Positions 54,648 through 63,687 of a stretch of DNA of 64,000 nucleotides are shown one piece after another. The notes beneath the pieces were generated by a model, which worked only from the letters and a program-made list of their open reading frames with translations, was not told where the DNA came from and searched no databases. How positions within the stretch are numbered: the stretch's first letter is position 1; every line of letters starts with the position of its first letter. Source of the stretch: Paenibacillus sp. FSL K6-1330 (GTDB lineage Bacteria; Bacillota; Bacilli; Paenibacillales; Paenibacillaceae). A program made the position numbers and the translations under genes. Location: NCBI RefSeq assembly GCF_037976825.1, contig NZ_CP150269.1, positions 5,097,501 to 5,161,500 of the forward strand, read 5' to 3'.

Positions 54648-54796
54648 ATCCTCATTCCTTTGCACACTGATCATAAACAAACAGAACCCACCTTTGGTGT
54701 TAACCACGAGGAGGGTTCTTGGATGAAATATTTGCTGATTAACATCATTCTACCGTTAACGCACATTACGCGCAATCCAACCATGTCGTTGAAACT

Positions 54797-56065
54797 TCAA
54801 AACGGATGACTACCCTTCTCGCGCATAATGATCCAGGCTTGTCCAAAAGGATCCGAAAAATCCAGAAACCATGCGAAGCCTTCGTCCCGAATCTGCTCAA
54901 CTCTCGCGCCAGCCGCAGATAAATAGGAACGCAGTTCTTCAATGTCCCGATTGGTTTTGAATATAAACGAGGCCTCTTGTCCAGATTCCGGCTCCCTTGC
55001 TTTCACGCATTCCAACAACAAATTCGGGCTGTTATACAACGTCAACATATAGAAGCCCTCTTCCTGCATTAATATGTTGAATCCTAAATTCCGGGTATAC
55101 CAGTCAGCCGCTGCCTCAATTGTATCTTTTGTAAAGATCATACGGATGTCGTCCAATCCCTCCAGAACCGGAATGGGTTCCTCCACAGATTCCACCTGTG
55201 GCATTGGAGCCGGCTTATAACCACCTTCAACATGGAGAGCTTCAATCTCGCAACCCTGAAGGGCACGATTATAGATCCGCAGGTCGTCGATACGTCCCTG
55301 GAAAAAGAAGTACGGTTCATCGGTTGATTTTCTTCCTATATACATCGGTTCTTCATTGTGTGGTGTAAAACTGCCTGAACGCTCGGCAACGGGACGACCA
55401 TTCACGTACATTCGGTAACGGGATTCCTCGTAAGTCATGGTCACATGATACCAGTGTTCCTTCACGATCTTGGCGTTCATCGATAGATCCGGTTCTCTCA
55501 GGAAACCATGGAGCGTAATATACTCATCCTTCGTGCTAAGCTGAAACGCCCGGTTCTGGTTGTGGCCATCTTGCGAAACTATTGCGCTATGCCATCCTCG
55601 GAGGATCTTGTGCGTATCATAATAACACCATACGGATATTGAAAAGGCATCATTAGAAAGAATAGGCGGTTGGTCGATCCGGACATAATGATTTCTGCCA
55701 TCCAACGCTAAAGCCCCGCCCTTCCGTCCAAAGCGGTCGATGCCATATTTTCCGCCTTCAAGCCGTCCATGTCGTCCCTCTCCGCTGCTGTCTCGTACAT
55801 CACCATCGAACAAATACTCCAGTACGAGGCCTTTCCGTAAATCGAAGTTATGGACATTCCTGCCAAAAAGCTCATCAATCGTGACCCCGAATATATCTGC
55901 GAGCATCGGAATTAGTAAGATATCCGGGCAGGATTGCCCATTCTCCCATTTACTCACGGCCTGATAGCTGACACCCAATCTGTTAGCCAATTGCTCCTGT
56001 GTGATGCCGAGCTGTTTTCGCAATCTGCCGATATTTCCGTTAATCACGTTATTCGCCTGAATCAT
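54797..56065 (-). CDS. Three-domain fusion: XRE HTH, LamG-like jelly roll, VOC
   Basis: A 422-residue protein. Residues 12-68 are an XRE-type helix-turn-helix (RLRKQLGITQEQLANRLGVS, YQAVSKWENGQSCPDILLIP). Residues about 75-285 are a LamG/concanavalin-like domain (LEYLFDGDVRDSSGEGRHGR, ALALDGRNHYVRIDQPP, AFSISVWCYYDTHK, YMYVNGRPVAERSGSF-like, GRIDDLRIYNRALQ). Residues about 305-418 are a VOC domain (DDIRMIFTKDTIEAAADWYT, RNLGFNILMQEEGFYM, FLDFSDPFGQAWIIM). There is no signal peptide, so the LamG module, usually extracellular, is here probably cytoplasmic. A DNA-binding regulator sensing a glycan or small molecule is inferred. Confidence 0.85.
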   Translation of the reverse strand: MIQANNVINGNIGRLRKQLGITQEQLANRLGVSYQAVSKWENGQSCPDILLIPMLADIFGVTIDELFGRNVHNFDLRKGLVLEYLFDGDVRDSSGEGRHGRLEGGKYGIDRFGRKGGALALDGRNHYVRIDQPPILSNDAFSISVWCYYDTHKILRGWHSAIVSQDGHNQNRAFQLSTKDEYITLHGFLREPDLSMNAKIVKEHWYHVTMTYEESRYRMYVNGRPVAERSGSFTPHNEEPMYIGRKSTDEPYFFFQGRIDDLRIYNRALQGCEIEALHVEGGYKPAPMPQVESVEEPIPVLEGLDDIRMIFTKDTIEAAADWYTRNLGFNILMQEEGFYMLTLYNSPNLLLECVKAREPESGQEASFIFKTNRDIEELRSYLSAAGARVEQIRDEGFAWFLDFSDPFGQAWIIMREKGSHPF

Positions 56066-56395
56066 AAGTCAAGACCACCACTTTTCCATGAGATGCCTCT
56101 ACTATAAACAACACTGTAACGAAAAAACATAACGCGGATGTAGAGTATCGCTATCCGGAATTCAACCTCTGGTTGAGTTTCTTTTATTGTCCGGCTATGG
56201 GTATATTCCTGATACACTCATCCATTTCCTCCACGAATATCCAAAACGAAAGCAAAAACCTAAAAAATTGTAAATACGCAACCAGCTAAAAATAAGATAT
56301 GATATGGGCAAATCAGGAAGGGAGGACAGGATAAACCTACTTAATTACCCCCTTTAGAAGAAACATCATCTTGCATATGACGAAGGAGGATTTTA
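56066..56395. other. Divergent intergenic region
   Basis: About 330 bases between the divergent XRE-fusion and EEP genes. It must contain both promoters, but I could not place a confident -35/-10 pair and saw no repeats or conserved structure. Confidence 0.4.
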
Positions 56396-57883
56396 ATGAG
56401 AATCCCTAAAATCACCAGCCTGTTCATGATGCTTACATTTCTGACGACGGCGCCGCTATCCGCTTCCGGCGAACTGGCAAGCGCGGCTGAAGCATCGTCG
56501 GGACCTTTACGCGTGATGAGCTTCAACCTGCGTTATGCCGCCAATGACAGTCAACCTTGGGAGAACCGCCGCCCTGTTACGAAGAACCTGATTCTGGAGC
56601 ATAAACCGGACGTCATCGGGACGCAGGAAGGACTTCACCGGCAAATTGTCGATCTGGAAAACGATCTGCCAGGATATGATCGGATTGGAGTCGGACGTGA
56701 AGGCGGGAGCTTAGGGGAGTACATGGCGATTTTTTATAATAGGGAGCGGCTGAAGCCTTTGGAGCAGTCTCACTTCTGGCTGTCCGATACGCCGCAGACG
56801 ATCAGCTCCGCCAGTTGGGGGAACCAGATTCCGCGGATGGCAACCTGGGTTCGCTTTCAGGATCTTCAGAACGGCAAAACCTTTTATATGGTCAACACGC
56901 ATCTGGATCACCAATCCGAGGTTTCCCGGCAGAAGAGCGCCGCACTCATTGTCGACAAAATGAAGGCCTTTGCCTCGGATATCCCCATAGTTGTGACCGG
57001 CGATTTCAATACTGTTCCGGGAAGCGATACGTATTCGATTTTTGCAAGCAACGGGTTGTCGGATGCACAGGTCACCGCCAAGAAGCGAACCAACGATGAC
57101 TTGGGAACCTTCCATAATTACAAGGACCCTACCGGCGGCGGCAGCGGAAACCGGATCGACTGGATTCTGCACAGCCAGGGCTGGAATGTCCTGCACAGTG
57201 AGATTATCAACTACAATGAAGATGGCCAATACCCTAGCGATCATTACCCCGTCCTGATGGAAGGTACCCTGCAAAAATCCAACAAAACCACCGAAGAAAC
57301 CGTGCCCAAGCTGCCCTTGACCACGGCTCTGCACATCACTGAAGTGGTCGCTAACTCGAACGAGCAAGGAAATTACAATTATGTGGAGATCTACAACCCG
57401 AATGACCGGGAAATCGACCTGGAAGGATATCAAATCTACTACTATTACGACCCTGCCCTCCCATTCGATAAATCCAAGTCCAATCGCTGGACCATTACAA
57501 AGGATCGCTTCAGCACCGAAACCATCATCCGCCCAAATGAAACCAAGGTGATCTGGATCAAGAAGCAGCCCTGCTGTTATGACCTGAGTATGGAGCAGTT
57601 CCTTGCCAACTATAACGTCGCCTCCGGAGATAAGCTCTCGCCTTCTCAACTGCTGGCCGTCTTCACGCCGGGCAACAATCAGGGCCTGAACGGAACCTCC
57701 ACCAACGGACGCGCTTTGGGTATTTCATCGCCTTCCGGTACGCATCTTATAGGTGTCCAGTTCAATAACGGACAGTTGGATATGGGAATCAATGAATCGA
57801 TCACATATCAGGAGCCCGAGCCGCTGACGAGCATTATGCAGAAAAAAGAAACTCACCAGGTCCCTTCTCCTGGTCAACCGTAA
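56396..57883 (+). CDS. Secreted endonuclease/exonuclease/phosphatase-family protein with lamin-tail domain
   Basis: A 495-residue exported protein. The signal peptide is about 1-30 (ITSLFMMLTFLTTAPLSASG). The EEP domain at about 38-292 has all active-site motifs: VMSFNLRYAAND, DVIGTQEG (metal glutamate), MVNTHLDHQS, VVTGDFNTVPGSD and YPSDHYPVLM (catalytic histidine). A C-terminal lamin-tail (LTD) beta-sandwich follows at about 310-470 (ITEVVANSNEQGNYNYVEIY, NPNDREIDLEGYQIYYYY). The substrate may be extracellular DNA or a phosphodiester. AGGAGG lies 6 bases before the ATG; a terminator follows. Confidence 0.92.
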   Translation: MRIPKITSLFMMLTFLTTAPLSASGELASAAEASSGPLRVMSFNLRYAANDSQPWENRRPVTKNLILEHKPDVIGTQEGLHRQIVDLENDLPGYDRIGVGREGGSLGEYMAIFYNRERLKPLEQSHFWLSDTPQTISSASWGNQIPRMATWVRFQDLQNGKTFYMVNTHLDHQSEVSRQKSAALIVDKMKAFASDIPIVVTGDFNTVPGSDTYSIFASNGLSDAQVTAKKRTNDDLGTFHNYKDPTGGGSGNRIDWILHSQGWNVLHSEIINYNEDGQYPSDHYPVLMEGTLQKSNKTTEETVPKLPLTTALHITEVVANSNEQGNYNYVEIYNPNDREIDLEGYQIYYYYDPALPFDKSKSNRWTITKDRFSTETIIRPNETKVIWIKKQPCCYDLSMEQFLANYNVASGDKLSPSQLLAVFTPGNNQGLNGTSTNGRALGISSPSGTHLIGVQFNNGQLDMGINESITYQEPEPLTSIMQKKETHQVPSPGQP

Positions 57884-57889
57884 TATATA

Positions 57890-57932
57890 AAGTCCCCCTT
57901 GATCGCTGAAAGCGCCATCTAAGGGGGACTTA
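57890..57932. terminator. Bidirectional Rho-independent terminator
   Basis: AAGTCCCCCTT and its exact complement enclose a 20-base loop. It lies between the convergent EEP gene and the DinB-family gene and can serve both. Confidence 0.85.
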
Positions 57933-57937
57933 CTTTA

Positions 57938-58411
57938 TTAGATCGATGTGGATTTATATTGAACCTCCAAACACTGCTTCGCGATGTAAAAAATCTGACC
58001 CATGTGCTCCGAATAATGCGTGGCGCATTGATGCAGTATGTCGAGGTTGCTGCGTTCTTTTCCGCGTACCGATTGAACCTGTTCAAAGTCCTCGCCAGGC
58101 ATGGATTTTACCGTATCGATCAGGAACTGAAACCGATTCTTCACGATCTGAATCAGATCGTCCCGGCTGACAAAAACCTGTGCCAACTCTTCCTCCCGGT
58201 TCCGCGTAACATCTTGATGCAGAATCCCCTTCATGACCCGCTCTTGAATGTTGCCTTCGATGTGCCTGATCAACGTCGATATACTCAGACTGGAATGGTT
58301 GGGCCGCCAATTGACTTGCTCATCGTTTAACTGCACCAGCACTTTTAAGGTACGGCTGCGGATGTTTTCAAATTTTTCCTCCAGCCACTTCCGGTTGAAC
58401 TCATGATCCAT
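57938..58411 (-). CDS. DinB/DUF1572 family protein
   Basis: A 157-residue four-helix DinB-fold protein: NRKWLEEKFENIRSRTLKVL, SISTLIRHIEGNIQERV (metal-binding histidine), then ILHQCATHYSEHMGQIFYIA with two further histidines. Members bind a divalent metal and are often damage-inducible or thiol-transferase related. AAGGAG lies 7 bases before the ATG. It lies 40 bp after the methyltransferase gene. Confidence 0.85.
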   Translation of the reverse strand: MDHEFNRKWLEEKFENIRSRTLKVLVQLNDEQVNWRPNHSSLSISTLIRHIEGNIQERVMKGILHQDVTRNREEELAQVFVSRDDLIQIVKNRFQFLIDTVKSMPGEDFEQVQSVRGKERSNLDILHQCATHYSEHMGQIFYIAKQCLEVQYKSTSI

Positions 58412-58451
58412 ATCGCAACACTCCTTTTTGGGTATGATAAAAGATTTGATG

Positions 58452-59129
58452 TCACGCCTTCATCGCTTTCCAGATGTATTTATGTTCACGAACCCCAAGC
58501 TGTCCGTCGATCTGATTCTCTCGTATCTTGGCGTCCAGCTCTCCCTTCATCTCCGGCAAGGTGAAATCGGGATTCCCTGGCGTATCCGACAGATTTAATG
58601 CAAATTCGTGGGCATTCGGGAAGTAAGTAATCGCTTCATTATACTCCTCAATCTCGACATTCATGTAGCCATTCTCCGACAATCGCCTTCGAACGTCAGT
58701 CACATCCGTATGGATCCCGATGATGGTGCCGCCTGAAGCTAATATCCTGGGATGTTCCAGGATCGAGGTGGGTCCTCTGCGGTCATAGATGAGGTCAAAC
58801 TGACCATCTTGAAAGGGCATCTCGGTCTTCGTTGTGGCATACACAAATTCCACATTCCGGGTTCCGCTGCTCTCGAGTAAGGATTGGGAGATTCGGATCA
58901 TCTCCGCGGAGTTGTCAAATCCAATGATGTTCTCAGCATGCCTGGACATCCGGAGCGTGAACTCGCCATGCCCGCAGCCTGCATCCAGCACCGAATGAAA
59001 CTGCTGCAGCATCTCCACTAACCGCTCCTCAAACACCTCTTCCGCCGATCTCCCGACTACGGTACACACCGCCCTTCCTTTGTAGCCGCCATTCCTGCGT
59101 GCGACCATGTCATACCAAGCGATTCCCAT
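58452..59129 (-). CDS. Class I SAM-dependent methyltransferase
   Basis: A 225-residue methyltransferase. It begins GIAWYDMVARRNGGYKGRAV, has motif I VLDAGCGHGEFTLRMSRHAE, then IIGFDNSAEMIRISQSLL, FDLIYDRRGPTSILEHPRIL and SGGTIIGIHTDVTDVRRRL. This resembles the RlmA/tellurite-type small-molecule methyltransferases, but the substrate is unknown. ATG 59129 is chosen because GGAGGAGG lies before it; the frame is open to 59162. Confidence 0.87.
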   Translation of the reverse strand: MGIAWYDMVARRNGGYKGRAVCTVVGRSAEEVFEERLVEMLQQFHSVLDAGCGHGEFTLRMSRHAENIIGFDNSAEMIRISQSLLESSGTRNVEFVYATTKTEMPFQDGQFDLIYDRRGPTSILEHPRILASGGTIIGIHTDVTDVRRRLSENGYMNVEIEEYNEAITYFPNAHEFALNLSDTPGNPDFTLPEMKGELDAKIRENQIDGQLGVREHKYIWKAMKA

Positions 59130-59356
59130 ACGTTTCCTCCTCCGTGATAGGCTGCATTGCATTCACCATCCAAGATAGCAGAAACCTGTTGTAATATGAT
59201 CTGGTACAAGCCGATAGGTACTGAAATCAACCGGTATATCTAATGAATTAAAATATTACCATTTTGTTCCGTAATGTCAACGGTTACATTCAAAAAAATC
59301 CCATCAAAATCATACCTTTATCTTTCAAAGTCCCCGATAGCATTCAGAAAAAACAA

Positions 59357-59386
59357 TTGCTTTTGTCATAATTTGTCGTCTACAAT
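59357..59386 (+). promoter_or_regulatory. Sigma-A-like promoter of the SLH-like gene
   Basis: TTGCTT and TACAAT separated by 18 bp, about 45 bp before the ATG at 59432. Confidence 0.5.
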
Positions 59387-59431
59387 GATGGGATATAAAT
59401 CCAATACATAACTACATACAGGGGGATTCAA

Positions 59432-60640
59432 ATGTTTCTAAGAAGGTGGAGTCGATTATTATCTTTAACTCTTATTCTATCGTTGTGCATGACAACCATG
59501 GCAAGCGCGGCGGAATCCAGTCCATCCAAATATGCCTGGGCCAATGAATCCGTTGATTTCCTGAGATCCCATGGGGTCTTTAAGAACATGGAGAATCGAA
59601 CAAATACCTTAGGCAAGATGGTGACCAAATCTGATCTTACCCTCATGGTTCATCGGTTGTTTACCGATTTACGGGTCGAAAGCGATAAGAACATCAAAAT
59701 ACCCGGCGTACCTAGTGAGCATTCATCTTACCAGATATTCAAGGATGTTTACGGCAGCATACCGTCGGCGCCGAGCGGATTAATTGCGGCCGCCGACAAA
59801 ATCAATTATCATGACGAAACCTTCAAGTTTATACCGGAGAAAGTGCTAACACGCTGGGACTTGTTGATTACGCTGAATGCGCTGTTCGATGATATTGGAT
59901 ATTCCCTGGAGTTATCGGACGGTGAGGATATTGCGAGACTGCGGGATATCAAAGATCTTCCCAAAAGGTATTTCAATTCCTACAGCCAATATGAAAAATG
60001 GAAGTATGCCTATCAGCCGTTGGCACCCGAAATCGGATTGATGCAAGACAAAAAATGGGGGGCTTCCTTAGCCTCCGATCTGGATTACGTCAAAGCTTAT
60101 GCACTGCTCGGCTTTGCCGAGGCGGGCATCATGAAACCCGATGCGAAAGGGTATTTTCGCCCGAACCAAAAGGTAACATTAGCCGAAACCGCAGTCGTCC
60201 TGCATCGTATTTACGACTATTATGATGGCAACGACTATGTCCAGGAACCATCAGCAGATGATCTCATCCCGAATGGCACAAGAAACTTTATCTATGCGGG
60301 TTCCCCATCAGGGCACGGAGAAAGTCCGGTTTCTGACTTTGCTTTGGTGAATCCCGATTCCATACCGGAATTCTATTTGGCCGTGAAGGCTTCAGAGAAA
60401 ATCGACTTGCAAATCAACGTGAACGGGGAGCCATCCTTTTATACTTACGAACAATTGAGCAACCCTAAGCAGCCTGTTCGAATAGCCATGAATGGCGCAT
60501 CCTATGCGGAGTTCATTCCCATTATCCGAAGTAAGGGCCAAAAAGCCACCGATGACAATAATAACATTGAAGTTATGTATTATTACGCTGATACGTTCCA
60601 GGACTTTACCAAAGCCATATGGTATGAACCCAAGTTCTAG
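59432..60640 (+). CDS. Secreted protein with SLH-like repeats
   Basis: A 402-residue exported protein. The signal peptide is about 1-27 (LLSLTLILSLCMTTMASAAE). Residues about 33-280 contain degenerate S-layer homology repeats (YAWANESVDFLRSHGVFKNM, VLTRWDLLITLNALFDDIGY, ALLGFAEAGIMKPDAKGYFR with PNQKVTLAETAVVLHRIYDY). The last 120 residues are a beta-rich domain of no family I know (FYLAVKASEKIDLQINVNGE). SLH repeats bind pyruvylated wall polymers. A GGGGG ribosome site precedes the ATG. Monocistronic with its own terminator. Confidence 0.82.
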   Translation: MFLRRWSRLLSLTLILSLCMTTMASAAESSPSKYAWANESVDFLRSHGVFKNMENRTNTLGKMVTKSDLTLMVHRLFTDLRVESDKNIKIPGVPSEHSSYQIFKDVYGSIPSAPSGLIAAADKINYHDETFKFIPEKVLTRWDLLITLNALFDDIGYSLELSDGEDIARLRDIKDLPKRYFNSYSQYEKWKYAYQPLAPEIGLMQDKKWGASLASDLDYVKAYALLGFAEAGIMKPDAKGYFRPNQKVTLAETAVVLHRIYDYYDGNDYVQEPSADDLIPNGTRNFIYAGSPSGHGESPVSDFALVNPDSIPEFYLAVKASEKIDLQINVNGEPSFYTYEQLSNPKQPVRIAMNGASYAEFIPIIRSKGQKATDDNNNIEVMYYYADTFQDFTKAIWYEPKF

Positions 60641-60651
60641 TTAAGTTAACA

Positions 60652-60695
60652 AAGGGAGTGCACAACTGTTGCAAACAGTAGGCACTCCCTTTTTA
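60652..60695 (+). terminator. Rho-independent terminator after the SLH-like gene
   Basis: AAAGGGAGTGC pairs with GCACTCCCTTT around a loop that itself contains ACTGTT/AACAGT arms, followed by Ts. It is convergent with the NUDIX gene. Confidence 0.9.
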
Positions 60696-60713
60696 TCGTG
60701 TTACAAGACATAT

Positions 60714-61172
60714 TCAAGTTCTTAAAATGTTTGCCTTCCCGCTTTGCAGATCCTCAAATACCGGTCTTTGCACAGAGCTGATGTCCTCTAGCTCAATCTC
60801 ATGCAATGCCTTGAATTCCAACTGCAACGACTCGTTGTTCACATCGTGATGAATAAGTACCCTGCCTTGTTCCTCTGTCTCCCCTTCCAAATCCACCATG
60901 GCGTTAAAAATAAACATCACAAACACGACTTCATTTCCGTCCGGATATCGATACTGCATTCTGGGTCCGCTATAGACCGCATGAAGTTCACTATCACGGA
61001 CGACCAGCCCCGTTTCTTCGAGCACTTCCCGTCTCATCGTCTCTTCCACGGATTCGCCGGCCTCCATACCGCCACCGGGAAGCCCCCAGTTGCCATAGTC
61101 TGAGCGTCGCTGGAGCAATATTCGCCCTTGATGATCCCGGATGATGGCGCCGCCAGTCACTATGATTTTCAT
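60714..61172 (-). CDS. NUDIX hydrolase
   Basis: A 152-residue NUDIX hydrolase. The box is GGGMEAGESVEETMRREVLE followed by ETGL (about 34-57). It starts IIVTGGAIIRDHQGRILLQR like MutT proteins of Firmicutes. GAGAGG lies before the ATG. Fourth NUDIX gene of the region, followed upstream by three acetyltransferase genes. Confidence 0.92.
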   Translation of the reverse strand: MKIIVTGGAIIRDHQGRILLQRRSDYGNWGLPGGGMEAGESVEETMRREVLEETGLVVRDSELHAVYSGPRMQYRYPDGNEVVFVMFIFNAMVDLEGETEEQGRVLIHHDVNNESLQLEFKALHEIELEDISSVQRPVFEDLQSGKANILRT

Positions 61173-61211
61173 ATCAGCATAATCCTCTCCACATACGTAT
61201 AGGCCAAGGGT

Positions 61212-61655
61212 TTACAGCATAAGCTTCGCTACCGATTCACCCTCCGACCACGGCATGACGCCGATTTCCTCAAAACCCGCTTTGATGTAAAGCTGCCTGG
61301 CCCGTTCGTTCTTCGGATCAAAACTTATCATAAGGACATCCGTCCGGTCAGGTTTGTTTCGGATTTCTTCAACTATGTATCGCAAAGCCGCTTTACCGTA
61401 ACCTTTCCCTTGAAAATTCCCGTCGATCATCAAACGGTAAATCCAGTAGTTGCCGTCATCGGAGTCCAAGCCATACAACGCGAATCCGACCATCGTCTGC
61501 TCATCATAAATGGCCATCGCTTCAAAATGTTCAAGAAATTGAAACTGGGCAATCGAATACAGATTGGAAGCAATAAAGCCTTCTTGCTCCGGCTTGGCTT
61601 TCAGTTTAATGCATTCGGTCCAATTATCCTTATCAACTGGTTGCAGTCTAATCAT
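61212..61655 (-). CDS. GNAT acetyltransferase (spermidine/spermine acetyltransferase-like)
   Basis: A 147-residue GNAT protein. It begins IRLQPVDKDNWTECIKLKAK, has FALYGLDSDDGNYWIYRLMI, the acetyl-CoA loop GNFQGKGYGKAALRYIVEEI and the end KNERARQLYIKAGFEEIG. The pattern matches BltD/PaiA-like or spermidine acetyltransferases. AAGGAG lies 6 bases before the ATG. It is the third of three consecutive GNAT genes on the strand. Confidence 0.9.
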   Translation of the reverse strand: MIRLQPVDKDNWTECIKLKAKPEQEGFIASNLYSIAQFQFLEHFEAMAIYDEQTMVGFALYGLDSDDGNYWIYRLMIDGNFQGKGYGKAALRYIVEEIRNKPDRTDVLMISFDPKNERARQLYIKAGFEEIGVMPWSEGESVAKLML

Positions 61656-61682
61656 GTTAAGCTCCTTCGATGGTTGTTGGTT

Positions 61683-62564
61683 TTATTCGTTGGTATAGAT
61701 CATGCTCGTCAGTTCATCTCCTGGTAAGAACCCCAGCTTCGTATATAAAAGCTCAGCTCTATTCCCCGTAGTTACAAACAATCGTAGGACGTCATAATAG
61801 CGGTCTAATTTGCGTATGGCTTTTCGTAACATATACTCGGCCAATCCCTTCCCCCTATAGGCATGAGCAACAGCAATTTCATAAATTAACGGTAGGTCCT
61901 CCCAAAGGGATACGAAACATACACCCACGATTTCATTGGATTGTTGATCGACTATAGTTGAAGAAGCATCTAATAGAATATCAATTGAATTATTCTCAAA
62001 ATAATAAAGTATATCCTGGGTAAAAGCCTCACCATCACGGTCATCGATACTATTACGATAGGCATCCATCATCAGTCGGGTTATTTGCACCAATTCATCT
62101 GGTTCTGGTTGTTCACACCTAAATTGATCGACAAGTAAGGGGTTGTGTGTATCCACTGTGGGTCGAATCATGCATTTTCTTGCTTGCTCGGGTTTAAAGC
62201 CTTCTGCCGCGAATGCTGCCATATGTTCAGGTAGAACGTTGTACGCATGTATTCTAGTGATTCCAGTTATATTTTCCAAGATATATTTCTTCAAATAAGC
62301 TGCAATCGGTTGCGAAAAACCAAAGGGAGGGATAACAAACAGGGATCCCAGCGTATTCTCCGATATTGATATTCCTGCTATTCTTATACCGCCAGACATG
62401 ATCCAGTAGCAGTCGTCCGCATCCGCCATCATCTGCTGCACATGCTTCCAACTCGGTCTGAACCAAACATTCTTCCGATATGTTGCAAAATACCTGGAAT
62501 ATAGGACAGGCTCTGCTTTAACTAATGAATATACCGGATGGATATGCTGCTGCGCCTCTCCCAT
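61683..62564 (-). CDS. GNAT acetyltransferase with degenerate N-terminal GNAT half
   Basis: A 293-residue protein. The C-terminal half (about 150-290) is a clear GNAT domain with GVCFVSLWEDLPLIYEIAVA and the acetyl-CoA loop HAYRGKGLAEYMLRKAI. The N-terminal half (about 1-140) resembles a GNAT fold without the loop (YWIMSGGIRIAGISISENTL, HAYNVLPEHMAAFAAEGFKP). This two-lobed build occurs in mycothiol-synthase-like and other tandem GNAT proteins. GAAGGGAG lies 9 bases before the ATG. Substrate unknown. Confidence 0.87.
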   Translation of the reverse strand: MGEAQQHIHPVYSLVKAEPVLYSRYFATYRKNVWFRPSWKHVQQMMADADDCYWIMSGGIRIAGISISENTLGSLFVIPPFGFSQPIAAYLKKYILENITGITRIHAYNVLPEHMAAFAAEGFKPEQARKCMIRPTVDTHNPLLVDQFRCEQPEPDELVQITRLMMDAYRNSIDDRDGEAFTQDILYYFENNSIDILLDASSTIVDQQSNEIVGVCFVSLWEDLPLIYEIAVAHAYRGKGLAEYMLRKAIRKLDRYYDVLRLFVTTGNRAELLYTKLGFLPGDELTSMIYTNE

Positions 62565-62593
62565 TCTCTATAGCTCCCTTCCTCGACTAAGAC

Positions 62594-63523
62594 TTAACTT
62601 TCCATGACCAATCTTTTCAGTAAGTAATAATGCTGATGACCCCTCGGGGCATCGTCGATACGTGCAATTTCTTGAAATCCATGTTTTCGGTAGAATTCCG
62701 GCGCTTGAAAGCTGAAAGTATTAAGCTTGATGAAGGTACATTGCTTTTCTTTTGCAATCCTTTCGATCTCCTGTAATAATCTCGAGCCGTAGCCCCGCCC
62801 CCGGAATCGGTCATCCACCCACAGAATATCGACCTCAATCCAATTCCAGCAAAACACACTATTGATCCCGCCTACGATATCACCATTCTCATCTTTTATA
62901 TGTAAGTTGATCTCCTCATAATTCTGCTGTAAATCTTCTGCGATATGCTGTGCATTAAATTTGATCAGGTTCGTCCGTACCGAATGCGCTTCTTCAGGAC
63001 TGCTTTGATTGATGTTAATCTGTGACAATTGGTCACTCCCCTTTCTCTTTACTTGTAGGTTTAATTGAACATTCAGCTTCATAACTTCCTCATCGCCAAA
63101 CCAGATTCCCGTTTCCACAAAACCTAGATTGCTGTACAAAGTTTTCGCTATCTGGTTATCCTTATGTACGGTCAGGCGTATTTCTTTACATTGCGGAAAT
63201 TGGCCTTGGATCCATGTAATCATCTGGAGTAAAGCTGCTCTGCCATATCCTTTGCCCTGTTCTCTTGCATCTATTAAAAAGCCGTTAATCCAATAACCAT
63301 CGGCTGTATTCACTTCATAAGCATGCATGATAAATCCGACCATTCGGTTCCCGTCATATATCGCAAAAGGAATGTATTCTACTTGTTCACCATCCGGTTT
63401 GATGTAGATCTTGGCTAGAGATACAGCTACCGCTGGCACAAACCCCTGCTGTTGGTCCAAAACCTGCAGTGCCAATGCTTCTTCCCAGTTCTTTCGATTG
63501 ACCGGCATTAACTCTATGTCCAT
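62594..63523 (-). CDS. Tandem GNAT acetyltransferase (two domains)
   Basis: A 309-residue protein with two complete GNAT domains. Domain 1 (about 1-150) has IELMPVNRKNWEEALALQVL and the loop AREQGKGYGRAALLQMI. Domain 2 (about 165-305) has VDILWVDDRFRGRGYGSRLL and APEFYRKHGFQEIARID. Domain 1 resembles the 147-residue GNAT of the same cluster, suggesting duplication and fusion. GGGAGG lies 6 bases before the ATG. It starts the three-gene GNAT operon. Confidence 0.9.
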   Translation of the reverse strand: MDIELMPVNRKNWEEALALQVLDQQQGFVPAVAVSLAKIYIKPDGEQVEYIPFAIYDGNRMVGFIMHAYEVNTADGYWINGFLIDAREQGKGYGRAALLQMITWIQGQFPQCKEIRLTVHKDNQIAKTLYSNLGFVETGIWFGDEEVMKLNVQLNLQVKRKGSDQLSQININQSSPEEAHSVRTNLIKFNAQHIAEDLQQNYEEINLHIKDENGDIVGGINSVFCWNWIEVDILWVDDRFRGRGYGSRLLQEIERIAKEKQCTFIKLNTFSFQAPEFYRKHGFQEIARIDDAPRGHQHYYLLKRLVMES

Positions 63524-63573
63524 GTCATTGTCCTCCCTAGCGAGATCCCGAGTGAATCCTAGATTTCTTTCAT

Positions 63574-63687
63574 TTAAAAATCCAGTACAGTGATGTACTC
63601 CTTTATCATGGACACCGATTCTCCGCGCTTCACCCAGTATGAATAATACAAGCCGCTTTGACGATACTGGTATACCTTATTTTCCAT
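63574..63687 (-). CDS. Possible small protein or gene relic (37 aa)
   Basis: A 37-residue frame (MENKVYQYRQSGLYYSYWVK, ending YITVLDF) with protein-like composition but no ribosome site. It could be the relic of a longer gene or a small protein. Family unknown. Confidence 0.3.
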   Translation of the reverse strand: MENKVYQYRQSGLYYSYWVKRGESVSMIKEYITVLDF

